DNA of 64,000 nucleotides from Pedobacter chitinilyticus (GTDB lineage: Bacteria > Bacteroidota > Bacteroidia > Sphingobacteriales > Sphingobacteriaceae). The DNA lies in the NCBI RefSeq assembly GCF_003313385.1, contig NZ_QMHN01000002.1, forward strand, positions 568,603 through 632,602. The letters are read 5' to 3'. The position numbers and the translations under genes were made by a program. A model generated the notes under the pieces. The model worked only from the letters and a program-made list of their open reading frames with translations. It was not told where the DNA came from and did no database searches. The first letter of the stretch is position 1. Each line of letters opens with the position of its first letter. Positions 1-7,345 of this stretch are shown piece after piece.

Positions 1-1719
1 GCCACCATCAGTACCTATCCATACCCTATTCTTCGAATCTTTAAAGAGCGTAATGATACTATTGTTGCTCAGTGTATTGGGTTGGTTTCGCTTTACAAAC
101 CGCTTAAAGCTATCCGTTTTTCTATCGTAGTAGTTAAGACCGTTTTGCGTTCCAATGTAAAGGTTGTTTTGGTTATCCTTAATTAAGGCGACCACAAAAT
201 TATCGCTAATACTTGCCTTGTCTTTTGGCGAGTGCACAAAGGTGCGATAGGAGCCATCAGATCGCAAGTAGCGCAGGCCACCACCGTTAGTACCTACCCA
301 AACCCCTTCCTTCTCTGGAATGATGGAATTGATGAGGTTTTCGCTGAACTTCCCTTGGGTAACGGCAAATTTAAAAAAGCGGATCTTCTTAGTTTCCTTG
401 TTAAAATGGCACAAACCGTCTAAAGTACCTACCCACAAATTACCGTATGCATCTTCGGCCAACGATTTTACTCCATTACGGGTTTGTTTCTGGTCATTTC
501 TAATATCATAGTAGCGATAAGCGCCTGTATTTCTATTGAGGTAATTAATTCCTCCACCGTAAGTGCCAATCCAAAGGCCACCGTTTTTATCTTCGGAAAT
601 AGCGTTGACTACCAAATGAGATAAGCCCATCCTATCGCCAATACGCTCGCCAATATTTCCAAAGTTGGAATTGGAAGGATAATATACGTTTAAGCCCCCT
701 GCAAAGGTGCCGATCCAAATGCCCGAAGCATTGTCGTGCATAAAACTCCAAATGGTGTTATCACTTAAGCTATTTGGATTCAGTGCACTATGCGTATGAT
801 TGCTAAAATGTTGTGTATTGGTATTGAATATGCTTAAACCATTGCGGGTGCCTATCCAAATCTGGCGTTGATCATATACATAAATATCCCTGATCCAGTT
901 GGAAAGAATGCTTTTACCGTCACTTTCCTCGTGCTTAAAGCTACGCAGTTGGTCTGTTTTGGGCTCATATCTAAATAAACCCGAGGTTTCGGAACCAAAC
1001 CATAAATTACCTGACTGATCTTGCTTAATGACAATGATCTTGGCAGCCATCAACTCTTTGGAACTGGCAATGCCTTTAGGCAGCGGAATTAATCTTTTTC
1101 TTTGAGGATCAAATACCTTAACCCCATTTTTTGAACCCACCCATATCCTTTTAGCATTATCCTGAAACATGATAAAGGTAACGGCACTGTATAAGCTGTT
1201 AATGGTGGTGTCCTTAAGACCTACTACTTCTTTCAACACCCATTTTTGTGTATCTACCAGCTTAATACCATCAAAAGTTGCTGCCCAAGCGTTACGATAA
1301 CTATCTATTAAAATAGAAGAAATATAGTTCCTTCCGCCCTTTACATCCCTAATGTCTACCCTTTTAAACACTTCCGTTGCGGGATTGTAAATGTTCAATC
1401 CGTTAGAGGTCGCTATCCAAAGTTGCCCATCTTTATTTTCGACAATGGCATTAACTCTATTGTTGCTAATGCTTTTTGGTTGATGATTGTCGTGCTTAAA
1501 TGTACGGAAAGTATAACCATCGTAACGGGTGAGGCCTTTCCAACTGCCTAGCCAAATAAAGCCCTTACTATCCTTTACAATCGTAGCAATAGGGCTCTGT
1601 GCCAATCCTTCTTTAAACGACAGGTGGTTAAATTTGATGGATTCTTGCTGCGCTTTTACGCTAGTAAGGGCACAAAACAACCATCCAAAAAGGGCAAATA
1701 TGGTAACTCTAGATATCAA
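1..1719 (-). CDS. Two-component regulator propeller sensor protein, N-terminal part (runs off left edge)
   Basis: An open frame of 573 codons runs on the minus strand to the window edge without a stop. No ATG lies between the upstream in-frame stop and the mature protein, so I take the TTG at 1717-1719; it gives a signal peptide (LISRVTIFALFGWLFCALTS, then VKAQ) with a cleavage-like KAQ. The rest is a chain of about 45-residue blades with repeated motifs such as GFIWLGSWKGL, GQLWIATSNGL, IWIGTRNGL, GGLWIGTYGGG and VWIGTDGG, the hallmark of the two-component regulator propeller (Reg_prop). In Bacteroidota these blades form the periplasmic sensor of hybrid histidine kinase/response regulators, often polysaccharide sensors. 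The kinase part would lie left of the window, so the final type (hybrid kinase or LuxR/AraC regulator) is inferred. Confidence 0.85.
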   Translation of the reverse strand, partial: MISRVTIFALFGWLFCALTSVKAQQESIKFNHLSFKEGLAQSPIATIVKDSKGFIWLGSWKGLTRYDGYTFRTFKHDNHQPKSISNNRVNAIVENKDGQLWIATSNGLNIYNPATEVFKRVDIRDVKGGRNYISSILIDSYRNAWAATFDGIKLVDTQKWVLKEVVGLKDTTINSLYSAVTFIMFQDNAKRIWVGSKNGVKVFDPQRKRLIPLPKGIASSKELMAAKIIVIKQDQSGNLWFGSETSGLFRYEPKTDQLRSFKHEESDGKSILSNWIRDIYVYDQRQIWIGTRNGLSIFNTNTQHFSNHTHSALNPNSLSDNTIWSFMHDNASGIWIGTFAGGLNVYYPSNSNFGNIGERIGDRMGLSHLVVNAISEDKNGGLWIGTYGGGINYLNRNTGAYRYYDIRNDQKQTRNGVKSLAEDAYGNLWVGTLDGLCHFNKETKKIRFFKFAVTQGKFSENLINSIIPEKEGVWVGTNGGGLRYLRSDGSYRTFVHSPKDKASISDNFVVALIKDNQNNLYIGTQNGLNYYDRKTDSFKRFVKRNQPNTLSNNSIITLFKDSKNRVWIGTDGG

Positions 1720-1740
1720 CAGGAAAGTGGTTAGCTGTTG

Positions 1741-1772
1741 TAAAGATATTTATTCCTTTGATAATCACCCAA
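1741..1772 (-). promoter_or_regulatory. Bacteroidota-type promoter of the propeller sensor gene
   Basis: On the minus strand TTG (1770-1772) is followed after 21 nt by TATCTTTA (1741-1748), seven of eight matches to TAnnTTTG. It lies about 20 nt upstream of the proposed TTG start, which supports that start and a short leader. Confidence 0.4.
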
Positions 1773-1938
1773 TGTTTGGTTAATTCGACAACGCACTGGT
1801 TAGTTCATTTGATAATGTCGCCAAGAAGACCTACAGACTTACGACGTTTAACTGCATTTATATTTTATTTTTAAGGTGAAGCTAAAGGCTTCGCTGTTTA
1901 AAAACTTTGCAAGTCTTAAAACCACCCTAACACAAAAA

Positions 1939-1968
1939 CCACGTAGGTTTTGAAAATCTACGAGGTTT
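1939..1968. repeat. Degenerate copy of the CCTACGAGGT palindromic repeat
   Basis: Two arms, ACGTAGGTTTT and AAAATCTACGAGGT, face each other around a short centre. They match the perfect palindrome at 31665-31697 with a few changes. A related copy lies at 42218-42250 and a half copy near 39570. Confidence 0.55.
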
Positions 1969-2071
1969 GCTCCCGCATCATTCCTCTACTACCAAAACCC
2001 GCTTAGCAAACATTAATTTTAAAACACTGGAAATAAATTCATTATTCCTTAAAAAATTATGATACCTTACG

Positions 2072-2096
2072 TACAAATTCTTTGAAGGAATTTGTA
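2072..2096. promoter_or_regulatory. Operator-like inverted repeat upstream of the desaturase
   Basis: TACAAATTC (2072-2080) and GAATTTGTA (2088-2096) are perfect 9-bp inverted arms with a 7-nt spacer, ending 23 nt before the desaturase ATG. Size and place fit a dimeric repressor operator. It could also be a 5' leader hairpin; the regulator is unknown. Confidence 0.45.
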
Positions 2097-2119
2097 AACC
2101 TAAAACAACTATTCAGCTA

Positions 2120-3181
2120 ATGCATTTCTTTGAAAGAATTCTACAGCCGCCAACGTACGGTTGGAAGGATCATAATGGTCATTTGATTACACCTAGCCCT
2201 AAACAAATTTTCAAGGAGTTTTTTAGCAGACTAAACATTTTTAAGGATAAGAAAAATTGGTTGCCCCTTTTAAGCTGGATTAAAATTTTATGTTTAATTC
2301 CGTTCTTCTTTATCTTTATCATTTACTTTTTAGAATGGTGGACCATTTTAGCGGCCTTCATTTACAGCATGATCATCATGGGTACGCATGGCACCATTTG
2401 GCACCATCGTTATTGTACCCACGGTGCTTATACTTTCCGTAACAAATACTGGCGGTTCTTTACTCAAAACTTAACCATCAACGTTATTCCAGAGGAGATT
2501 TATGTGATTTCCCATCATGTTCATCATTCCCTTTCAGATAAGCCTGGAGATCCTTACAATGCGCAAGCAGGCTTTTTATATTGTTTCTTAGCCGATGTTA
2601 ATCACCAACCAATTGCCAAAGACCTTAATGAAGCAGAATTTACCCGTGTTCAGCAATTGATGGAGCATACAGGAGTTACTTCAAATACTTATGCTCAATA
2701 CCTTAAATGGGGGTCATATGTCAACCCTAAATCGGCCATTCTTTCGTGGATCTTAAACTGGGCTTTTTGGTACGCCGCATTTTATCTTATAGGCGGACAT
2801 GCATTGGCTTGTACCCTATTTGGCGCTGCAGGTTTTTGGGGCATTGGTGTACGTACTTTCAATTATGAAGGACATGGTAAAGGCGACGACAAAAAGAAGG
2901 TTGGAACAGATTATAACCTGAAAGACAATTCTATTAACCAGCTATGGCCTGGTATTGTAGCGGGCGAGTGGCACAACAATCATCACTTATATCCTAAAAG
3001 TGCCAGGAGTGGCTTTAAACCCCATCAAATTGACTTGGCTTGGTATTACATCAAAGTAATGCATACTTTGGGTGCAGTGAAACAGTATAAGGATTTCAAG
3101 AAACAGTTCTATATCCAGCATTACTTACCAAGTAAAACTAAACCTGAACTGCTTCAACCTATTGAACAAACAGTCCAGTAA
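2120..3181 (+). CDS. Acyl-CoA desaturase (membrane fatty acid desaturase family)
   Basis: A 353-residue membrane di-iron desaturase. All three histidine boxes are present: HGTIWH at 90-95 (HX4H), HHVHH at 132-136 (HXXHH) and HNNHH at 285-289 (HXXHH). A further His occurs in NYEGHG near 252. Hydrophobic segments lie around residues 50-90 and 205-245, as expected for stearoyl-CoA Delta-9 desaturase-like enzymes that insert a double bond into a saturated acyl chain. The start is the only well placed ATG and follows an inverted repeat that could be its operator. It is monocistronic, followed by a repeat array. Regiospecificity cannot be read from the sequence. Confidence 0.9.
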   Translation: MHFFERILQPPTYGWKDHNGHLITPSPKQIFKEFFSRLNIFKDKKNWLPLLSWIKILCLIPFFFIFIIYFLEWWTILAAFIYSMIIMGTHGTIWHHRYCTHGAYTFRNKYWRFFTQNLTINVIPEEIYVISHHVHHSLSDKPGDPYNAQAGFLYCFLADVNHQPIAKDLNEAEFTRVQQLMEHTGVTSNTYAQYLKWGSYVNPKSAILSWILNWAFWYAAFYLIGGHALACTLFGAAGFWGIGVRTFNYEGHGKGDDKKKVGTDYNLKDNSINQLWPGIVAGEWHNNHHLYPKSARSGFKPHQIDLAWYYIKVMHTLGAVKQYKDFKKQFYIQHYLPSKTKPELLQPIEQTVQ

Positions 3182-3702
3182 CTGCTGAGCTATTTGCGAA
3201 AGGTTTTAACTAGCAGCAATAACTCTACTTTGTATTAGCAATTTGGTTGGCTATTTGTTGATTTACCCATATTTCAATAGGCACTAAAGCACATGCTTTG
3301 GGCAAAGGGACTCAAAAATTAAGTGGAAACCTTTCCGTTCTAGCGCTTTGCCTCGTCAACCATAGGTTGACGGCGTGCTGCCGTCAGCAGCAAGGTATCA
3401 ACCTATGGTAAATGGGCTCCCGCCATAAGCAGCAAGGCGTCAACTTATGGTTGACAGGTCCAAGCTATCGGCAGGAAGCTTTCAACCTAGAAACCAAGAA
3501 TGACGGATAGCCATAGAAGTGCGGAATTTAATATTAGCCTATTTGTAAACTTCCGAAACCTAGTAAAGCCACAAGAAAAGTTTATAGGCATCACGCACTT
3601 TTAAACAAAAATCGGCACAATTACAAAAATCGGCCCGCTATGGGTGTCAATAATTGACGAAACGATAAAAAAGATCAGTCCTACATCACGATAGTTTCCA
3701 GC
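3182..3702. other. Intergenic stretch between convergent genes, with a minisatellite
   Basis: No credible gene. It contains the 42-bp tandem array at 3346-3493. The remaining bases show no clear terminator or ORF. Confidence 0.6.
3346..3493. repeat. 42-bp tandem repeat, four degenerate units with internal hairpins
   Basis: The hexamer TCAACC (TCAACT in unit 3) recurs at 3356, 3398, 3440 and 3482, an exact 42-nt period. Units 2 and 3 share CAGCAAGGnnTCAACnTATGG. Inside are a palindrome GTCAACCATAGGTTGAC (3355-3371), arms CCATAGGTTGA/TCAACCTATGG (3360-3370 and 3398-3408), GACGGC/GCCGTC (3369-3374 and 3380-3385) and CCATAAG/CTTATGG (3423-3429 and 3444-3450). The array could fold into nested hairpins. 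In-frame stops interrupt the repeat frames I examined, so it is probably non-coding. Confidence 0.75.
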
Positions 3703-4233
3703 TTATAATGCCTTTAGAAACTCCATGTACAATGGGACACTTTTCTCTACCCATGCTGCGGAAGTGTCAAACTCCATTCCGTAGTAGGCAAAAAAGGATC
3801 TGTAATCTGCCTTTACATATTCGAAGCTCAATTCAAAAGGTCTTAGCAGTTCTTCCATGGTATATTTATAGCGTTGTCCATGCTGGTAGTCTTGTTCATC
3901 TACCCCAACGGAAAGGGCTAGCGCAATTTTCTTGTTGGCCATTTTGTAACCGCTTTTGCTTCCGTACGCCCAACCATGAAGCACCACTACGTCCAACCAT
4001 TTCTTCAATAATCCAGGGCAGCTGAACCAGTAAAACGGAAACTGAAACACCACTCTATCATGTTGTTCTATCAGCCTTTGCTCTGCCTGTACATCTATCT
4101 GCTCATCTGGATAAGCTTTGTGTAATTGATGTACCGTATATAAATCGGGGTATTTGTTCAATTCTTCTATCCATCTCTTGTTCACTACCGAAGTCTCAAT
4201 ATCAGGATGGGTAACAATCACTAATGTTTTCAT
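3703..4233 (-). CDS. NAD(P)H-dependent oxidoreductase, flavodoxin-like fold
   Basis: A 176-residue soluble protein of the Flavodoxin_2 family (KefF/MdaB/NQO type). It begins with the beta strand MKTLVIVTHPD that leads into the FMN/FAD phosphate-binding loop, and carries the family's FQFPFYWFSCPGLLKKWLD segment near residues 63-81 that packs on the isoalloxazine ring. A Tyr-rich C-terminal part follows. Such enzymes reduce quinones or other electrophiles by two electrons using NAD(P)H. The gene is divergent from an HxlR-type regulator 98 bp away, an arrangement typical of redox- or electrophile-induced reductases. Substrate unknown. Confidence 0.85.
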   Translation of the reverse strand: MKTLVIVTHPDIETSVVNKRWIEELNKYPDLYTVHQLHKAYPDEQIDVQAEQRLIEQHDRVVFQFPFYWFSCPGLLKKWLDVVVLHGWAYGSKSGYKMANKKIALALSVGVDEQDYQHGQRYKYTMEELLRPFELSFEYVKADYRSFFAYYGMEFDTSAAWVEKSVPLYMEFLKAL

Positions 4234-4331
4234 CTTTTCTTTACCATTGTTTTACAAGGCAAAACTAAGGAGCTTAAGGTTATTTTGGTAGCTTAGCAAC
4301 CCAATGTAGGGTACTATAAAAAATGTAAGTA

Positions 4332-4685
4332 ATGTCGAAAATCAAAGAAAGTTCAACCAATTTCGCCAATAAACAGGCACTAATGGAAGAATGTTCGGAG
4401 GTATATGCCGCTAACATTATCGGTGGACAATGGGCATTGGTCATCTGCTCTTGGTTATTAAACGGCAAACTTAGATTTGGAGAGCTTAAGAAGCTTCTGC
4501 CGACCATTACCGAACGCATGCTTACTTTACAATTGCGTAAATTGGAGGAAAATAAGATCGTTAAACGTACGGTATATGCAGAAGTACCACCTCGTGTAGA
4601 TTACGAACTCACCGAAATTGGCTATGACCTAGGTCCCGTAATTAAATTGCTTGAAAAATGGGGTGAGAAGCATAAGAGTTTGTAA
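4332..4685 (+). CDS. HxlR family winged-helix transcriptional regulator
   Basis: A 117-residue protein made almost wholly of an HxlR winged helix: GGQWALVICSWLLNGKLRF opens the domain, GELKKLLPTITERMLTLQL is the helix-turn-helix, and VPPRVDYELTEIGYDLGPVI is the wing and dimer region. Cys20 and the Cys in ALVICSW are candidate redox sensors, as in YodB/HypR-type members. It lies head-to-head with the flavodoxin-fold reductase at 3703-4233, so it most likely represses or activates that gene and itself from the shared 98-bp region. The inducer is not evident. Confidence 0.85.
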   Translation: MSKIKESSTNFANKQALMEECSEVYAANIIGGQWALVICSWLLNGKLRFGELKKLLPTITERMLTLQLRKLEENKIVKRTVYAEVPPRVDYELTEIGYDLGPVIKLLEKWGEKHKSL

Positions 4686-5207
4686 AACCTGATTGTATTC
4701 AACTTAAAAATCTTAAATCTTAAATAAGGCATTCAAATATAAGTTAAACCTCACCAGGTTATTATTATGGCGAATCTTAGAAGGTAAAGGATTGACAAAT
4801 TTTGTAGAAAACAGGAAGAGGGAAATAGAGCATTTCCCCGACCTGACCTAGCAAACAAACTATTAACCGGAATTTCTTAAACGCAACATGTACATATAAG
4901 AAAAAAAAGGCGCTACCCTATTGGCAGCGCAACGTCCATCGTATCCGATCTTTACAAATGTCCGTAATGAGAGCGTTAACTGAGAGCGTGTATGATTTTG
5001 AGCTTTTCCATATAAATATGCGATCATTGATGCTTTTATCCTAATAGATTATACTAAACCCCCAAAATATTATTCTAAACCTCCATTAGCCATGATCAAC
5101 AAGCATGGGTCATTTTTCCAAACCATTACTCATTTATCAGGTTAGTTGATATAATCATGTTGGTATTTTTTATAGATTAGCGATGACCTAACACAAGTGC
5201 TGAGATT
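4686..5207. other. Intergenic stretch without a recognised gene
   Basis: No ORF longer than about 30 codons looks coding. The one structured feature is a minus-strand terminator-like hairpin at 4901-4930 with no visible gene feeding it. The stretch separates the HxlR gene from the RiPP-linked response regulator. Confidence 0.5.
4901..4930 (-). terminator. Intrinsic terminator on the minus strand, orphan
   Basis: On the minus strand GCGCTGCC, loop AATAG and GGTAGCGC form an 8-bp stem with one G-U pair, followed by C and eight Ts. No minus-strand ORF of convincing quality lies between it and 5207, so the transcript it ends may be a small RNA or an antisense RNA. Confidence 0.6.
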
Positions 5208-5927
5208 ATGGAGATATGGAGTATAATTATTGATGACGAACCGCATGCAATTGCAGAACTGTCGGATATCGTAGCGCGAGTGCCTGGTATTTCGGTAAGT
5301 GGTGAATTTGATAATGTTTCGGAAGCTTTGGCCTTTGTGAAGGAAATAGGACACATAGATGTGATTTTTTGCGACATACAGATGCCTAAGTTAAATGGGT
5401 TAGCAGCAGCGGAGCTTTTAAAGGCCTATTGTGACCATCTGATTTATGTGACAGCCTATCGGGATTACGCCTTTGAAGCCTTTAATGTTCATGCCTCGGG
5501 CTACCTGCTTAAACCAGTAAGTACAGAGGCCGTGGTGAATACGATGTTGAAGGTGGTTCAGAAACGTAGCCGACATAGTGAACAACAGTCGGAAGAACTA
5601 GTATTCATTAAGGGTGGACACAAGAACAGTTTTAGTAAACTGGTACTGAGAGAGGTGTATGCAATAGAAGCAATGGCAAATTATGTAACCATTAGAAGTA
5701 CCGATGGGGAGCATGTGACCTACATGAGCTTAAAATCGGTAGCTGAGCAATTAAGGAAATACGAAAACTTTTATCGGATATCCAAATCGGTAATGGTGAA
5801 CATGGACCATGTGAAAACGGTTGACGGGCATATGATAAGATTGACGAACGATCAAGTTTATACTGTAGGAGAAACCCATAGGAGTGCGTTCCACGAATTT
5901 GTCCGGAAACGCACCCTTAGACCCTAG
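5208..5927 (+). CDS. LytTR response regulator
   Basis: A 239-residue LytR/AlgR-type regulator. The N-terminal receiver has the acidic pair in IIIDDEPHA, the phospho-acceptor Asp in VIFCDIQMP (about residue 59) and the conserved Lys in YLLKPVS. A LytTR DNA-binding domain covers about residues 128-237 (SKLVLREVYAIEAMANYV, FYRISKSVMVNMDHV). Its cognate partner is very likely the LytS-type kinase at 6161-7216. Unusually, the two are separated by 233 bp that hold an opposite-strand peptide gene. LytTR proteins bind tandem direct repeats; I could not define such a site here. It probably controls the dehydratase locus; that is inference from position. Confidence 0.9.
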   Translation: MEIWSIIIDDEPHAIAELSDIVARVPGISVSGEFDNVSEALAFVKEIGHIDVIFCDIQMPKLNGLAAAELLKAYCDHLIYVTAYRDYAFEAFNVHASGYLLKPVSTEAVVNTMLKVVQKRSRHSEQQSEELVFIKGGHKNSFSKLVLREVYAIEAMANYVTIRSTDGEHVTYMSLKSVAEQLRKYENFYRISKSVMVNMDHVKTVDGHMIRLTNDQVYTVGETHRSAFHEFVRKRTLRP

Positions 5928-5933
5928 CTATGG

Positions 5934-6059
5934 CTATTTTCTACCACCTAAAAGTGTCGTAATAATATACGTGGTGGTGACAGTTGTAGAGGTGGCTGTT
6001 GTTGGATCAGTACTAAAGCTGTCGTTGGAAGTTTTTTTAAATGCGAACCTTGTTCTCAT
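5934..6059 (-). CDS. Putative Thr/Ser-rich, Cys-free RiPP precursor peptide
   Basis: A 41-residue ORF too short for routine gene calling. It begins with ATG at 6059 after an A-rich leader (AACAGAAAAATCAAA) and ends with TAG at 5934-5936, 6 bp from the converging regulator stop. Residues 1-9 are basic and aromatic (MRTRFAFKK), a plausible leader. Residues 10-35 contain 16 Ser/Thr out of 26, including TTATSTTVTTTYIITT. The C-terminus is LLGGRK. There is no cysteine. It fills the gap between regulator and kinase and lies upstream of a LanB dehydratase, whose family dehydrates Ser/Thr in precursor peptides. I infer a precursor yielding dehydroalanine/dehydrobutyrine without thioether rings. The alternative is a chance frame, but the composition and exact fit to the gap argue against it. 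Confidence 0.65.
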   Translation of the reverse strand: MRTRFAFKKTSNDSFSTDPTTATSTTVTTTYIITTLLGGRK

Positions 6060-6160
6060 TTTGATTTTTCTGTTAGTTGAATTCATGGCTTTTTTTTGCC
6101 AAGAATATTTTGAAGCTAGCGCTTAAACATTTTTATTATAGCAAGTACTGCAAACATTAT

Positions 6161-7216
6161 ATGAACCCTCAATATCGTTTAAACGGAATCTTCAAAGTGC
6201 ACCTCATCTGTTGGCTGGTATTCATAGCCTACGAGGTTTTGGTAGCTGGCATGATCAGTGGACAGTATGCCAATGTGGTGTATTACATCTCATTTTACGG
6301 GCTTAACATTTCACTTTTCTACCTGCATGCACATATCGTATTGCCAAAGTCCTTTGCCCAAGGCAAAAAGACGATTTGGCGTTTGCCTTTTCTTTTCGCC
6401 ATAGAGATTACGGCCTATGTGGGCGTCACCGTTTTGTTAAGCTATGGTTTAGAAGTACTGCACTTACGCAAATCGCCGCTTCAGCTTGACAGCCGCTTTT
6501 TCATTACCACCATTTGGCGAAGCGGCCTATTCCTGATGTTCTCTTCTGGCTATTATTTTTTACGCACCTACCTTCAACGAGCAAAAGATGAAATGGCAAG
6601 AGCGTTGGCTATGGAGCAATTAAATGCCAAACTGATAAGAACAGAACGGGATTTTTTGAGAGCTCAGATCAATCCTCACTTACTATTTAACATGCTCAAC
6701 TTTGTACGTTATGCCAGCAAGCGCAAGCCCGAACAAGTTGATGATGCCATTGTAGGACTATCAGAGCTAATGCATTTTGCAATGGAGAAAACGGCAAATG
6801 GTCTCATTCCCATTAAACAGGAATTGGCACAAATCGAGAATATCATCAAATTAAATCAGATGAGATTTGGAGGCAAGCTGTCTATCAGCTTCGAGGCCAA
6901 ACTAGAAGATGAGGAAGCACAATTAATTCCCATCATTTTATTGACTTTGGTTGAAAATGTCTTCAAGCATGGTGATTTGATGGATGCCGCTGATCCCGCC
7001 AAAATTACTTTCCATGGTAACAACGATGGGTTTATCTTCACTACAAGTAATCTTAAAGGGGGCGGTAACGAATATCAACGAAGTACAGGAAATGGCTTGA
7101 TCAATATACAATCTAGATTATATGACACTTATGGTGAAAACGCTCAATTAAAATATGGTACGCAGGGTAAATATTATTTGACTGAGCTAAATATCCGATT
7201 TATACCAAAAAGCTAA
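6161..7216 (+). CDS. LytS-type sensor histidine kinase (His_kinase family)
   Basis: A 351-residue kinase using the ATG at 6161. A longer in-frame start at 6077 would overlap the promoter region of the divergent peptide gene. About four transmembrane helices fill residues 10-140 (HLICWLVFIAYEVLVAGM and following). A coiled linker leads to the His box FLRAQINPHLLFNMLN, where Leu and Met replace the usual Phe and Thr of the HFLFNTLN motif. The N box is LIPIILLTLVENVFKHG, and a weak HATPase end follows (TGNGLINIQSRL). It should phosphorylate the LytTR regulator at 5208-5927. The signal is unknown; autoinduction by the modified peptide is possible but speculative. The dehydratase gene follows 129 bp downstream. 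Confidence 0.88.
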   Translation: MNPQYRLNGIFKVHLICWLVFIAYEVLVAGMISGQYANVVYYISFYGLNISLFYLHAHIVLPKSFAQGKKTIWRLPFLFAIEITAYVGVTVLLSYGLEVLHLRKSPLQLDSRFFITTIWRSGLFLMFSSGYYFLRTYLQRAKDEMARALAMEQLNAKLIRTERDFLRAQINPHLLFNMLNFVRYASKRKPEQVDDAIVGLSELMHFAMEKTANGLIPIKQELAQIENIIKLNQMRFGGKLSISFEAKLEDEEAQLIPIILLTLVENVFKHGDLMDAADPAKITFHGNNDGFIFTTSNLKGGGNEYQRSTGNGLINIQSRLYDTYGENAQLKYGTQGKYYLTELNIRFIPKS

Positions 7217-7293
7217 TTCGACATGCTACGGTAAGGCTTAAAATAACTAAAGAACATCTTAAAGTTAGTTAGGGCTTCAATTCTTTAATGCCA

Positions 7294-7324
7294 TTACGCA
7301 ATTGAAACCAAATGGATATGTTTG
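7294..7324 (+). promoter_or_regulatory. Promoter of the lantibiotic dehydratase gene
   Basis: TATGTTTG at 7317-7324 matches TAnnTTTG fully. TTA at 7294-7296 stands for the -33 TTG, with a 20-nt spacer. The ATG at 7346 follows about 21 nt later, so the dehydratase can be expressed separately from the kinase. Confidence 0.5.
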
Positions 7325-7345
7325 TAAACTATCTACCTTAAAACC

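Larger units (their letters stand above)
1773..2119. other. Intergenic stretch before the desaturase
   Basis: No credible ORF. The stretch holds one degenerate copy of the 33-bp palindromic repeat (1939-1968) and an inverted repeat just upstream of the desaturase gene (2072-2096). The rest is AT-rich. Confidence 0.6.

Noticed and set aside
5884..6126. 80-codon plus-strand ORF between the response regulator and kinase genes (Val-rich)
   Set aside because: It overlaps the regulator's 3' end, and its Val-rich part (VVVTVVEVAVVG) is the complement of the Thr codons of the minus-strand peptide gene; the minus-strand reading explains the sequence better.
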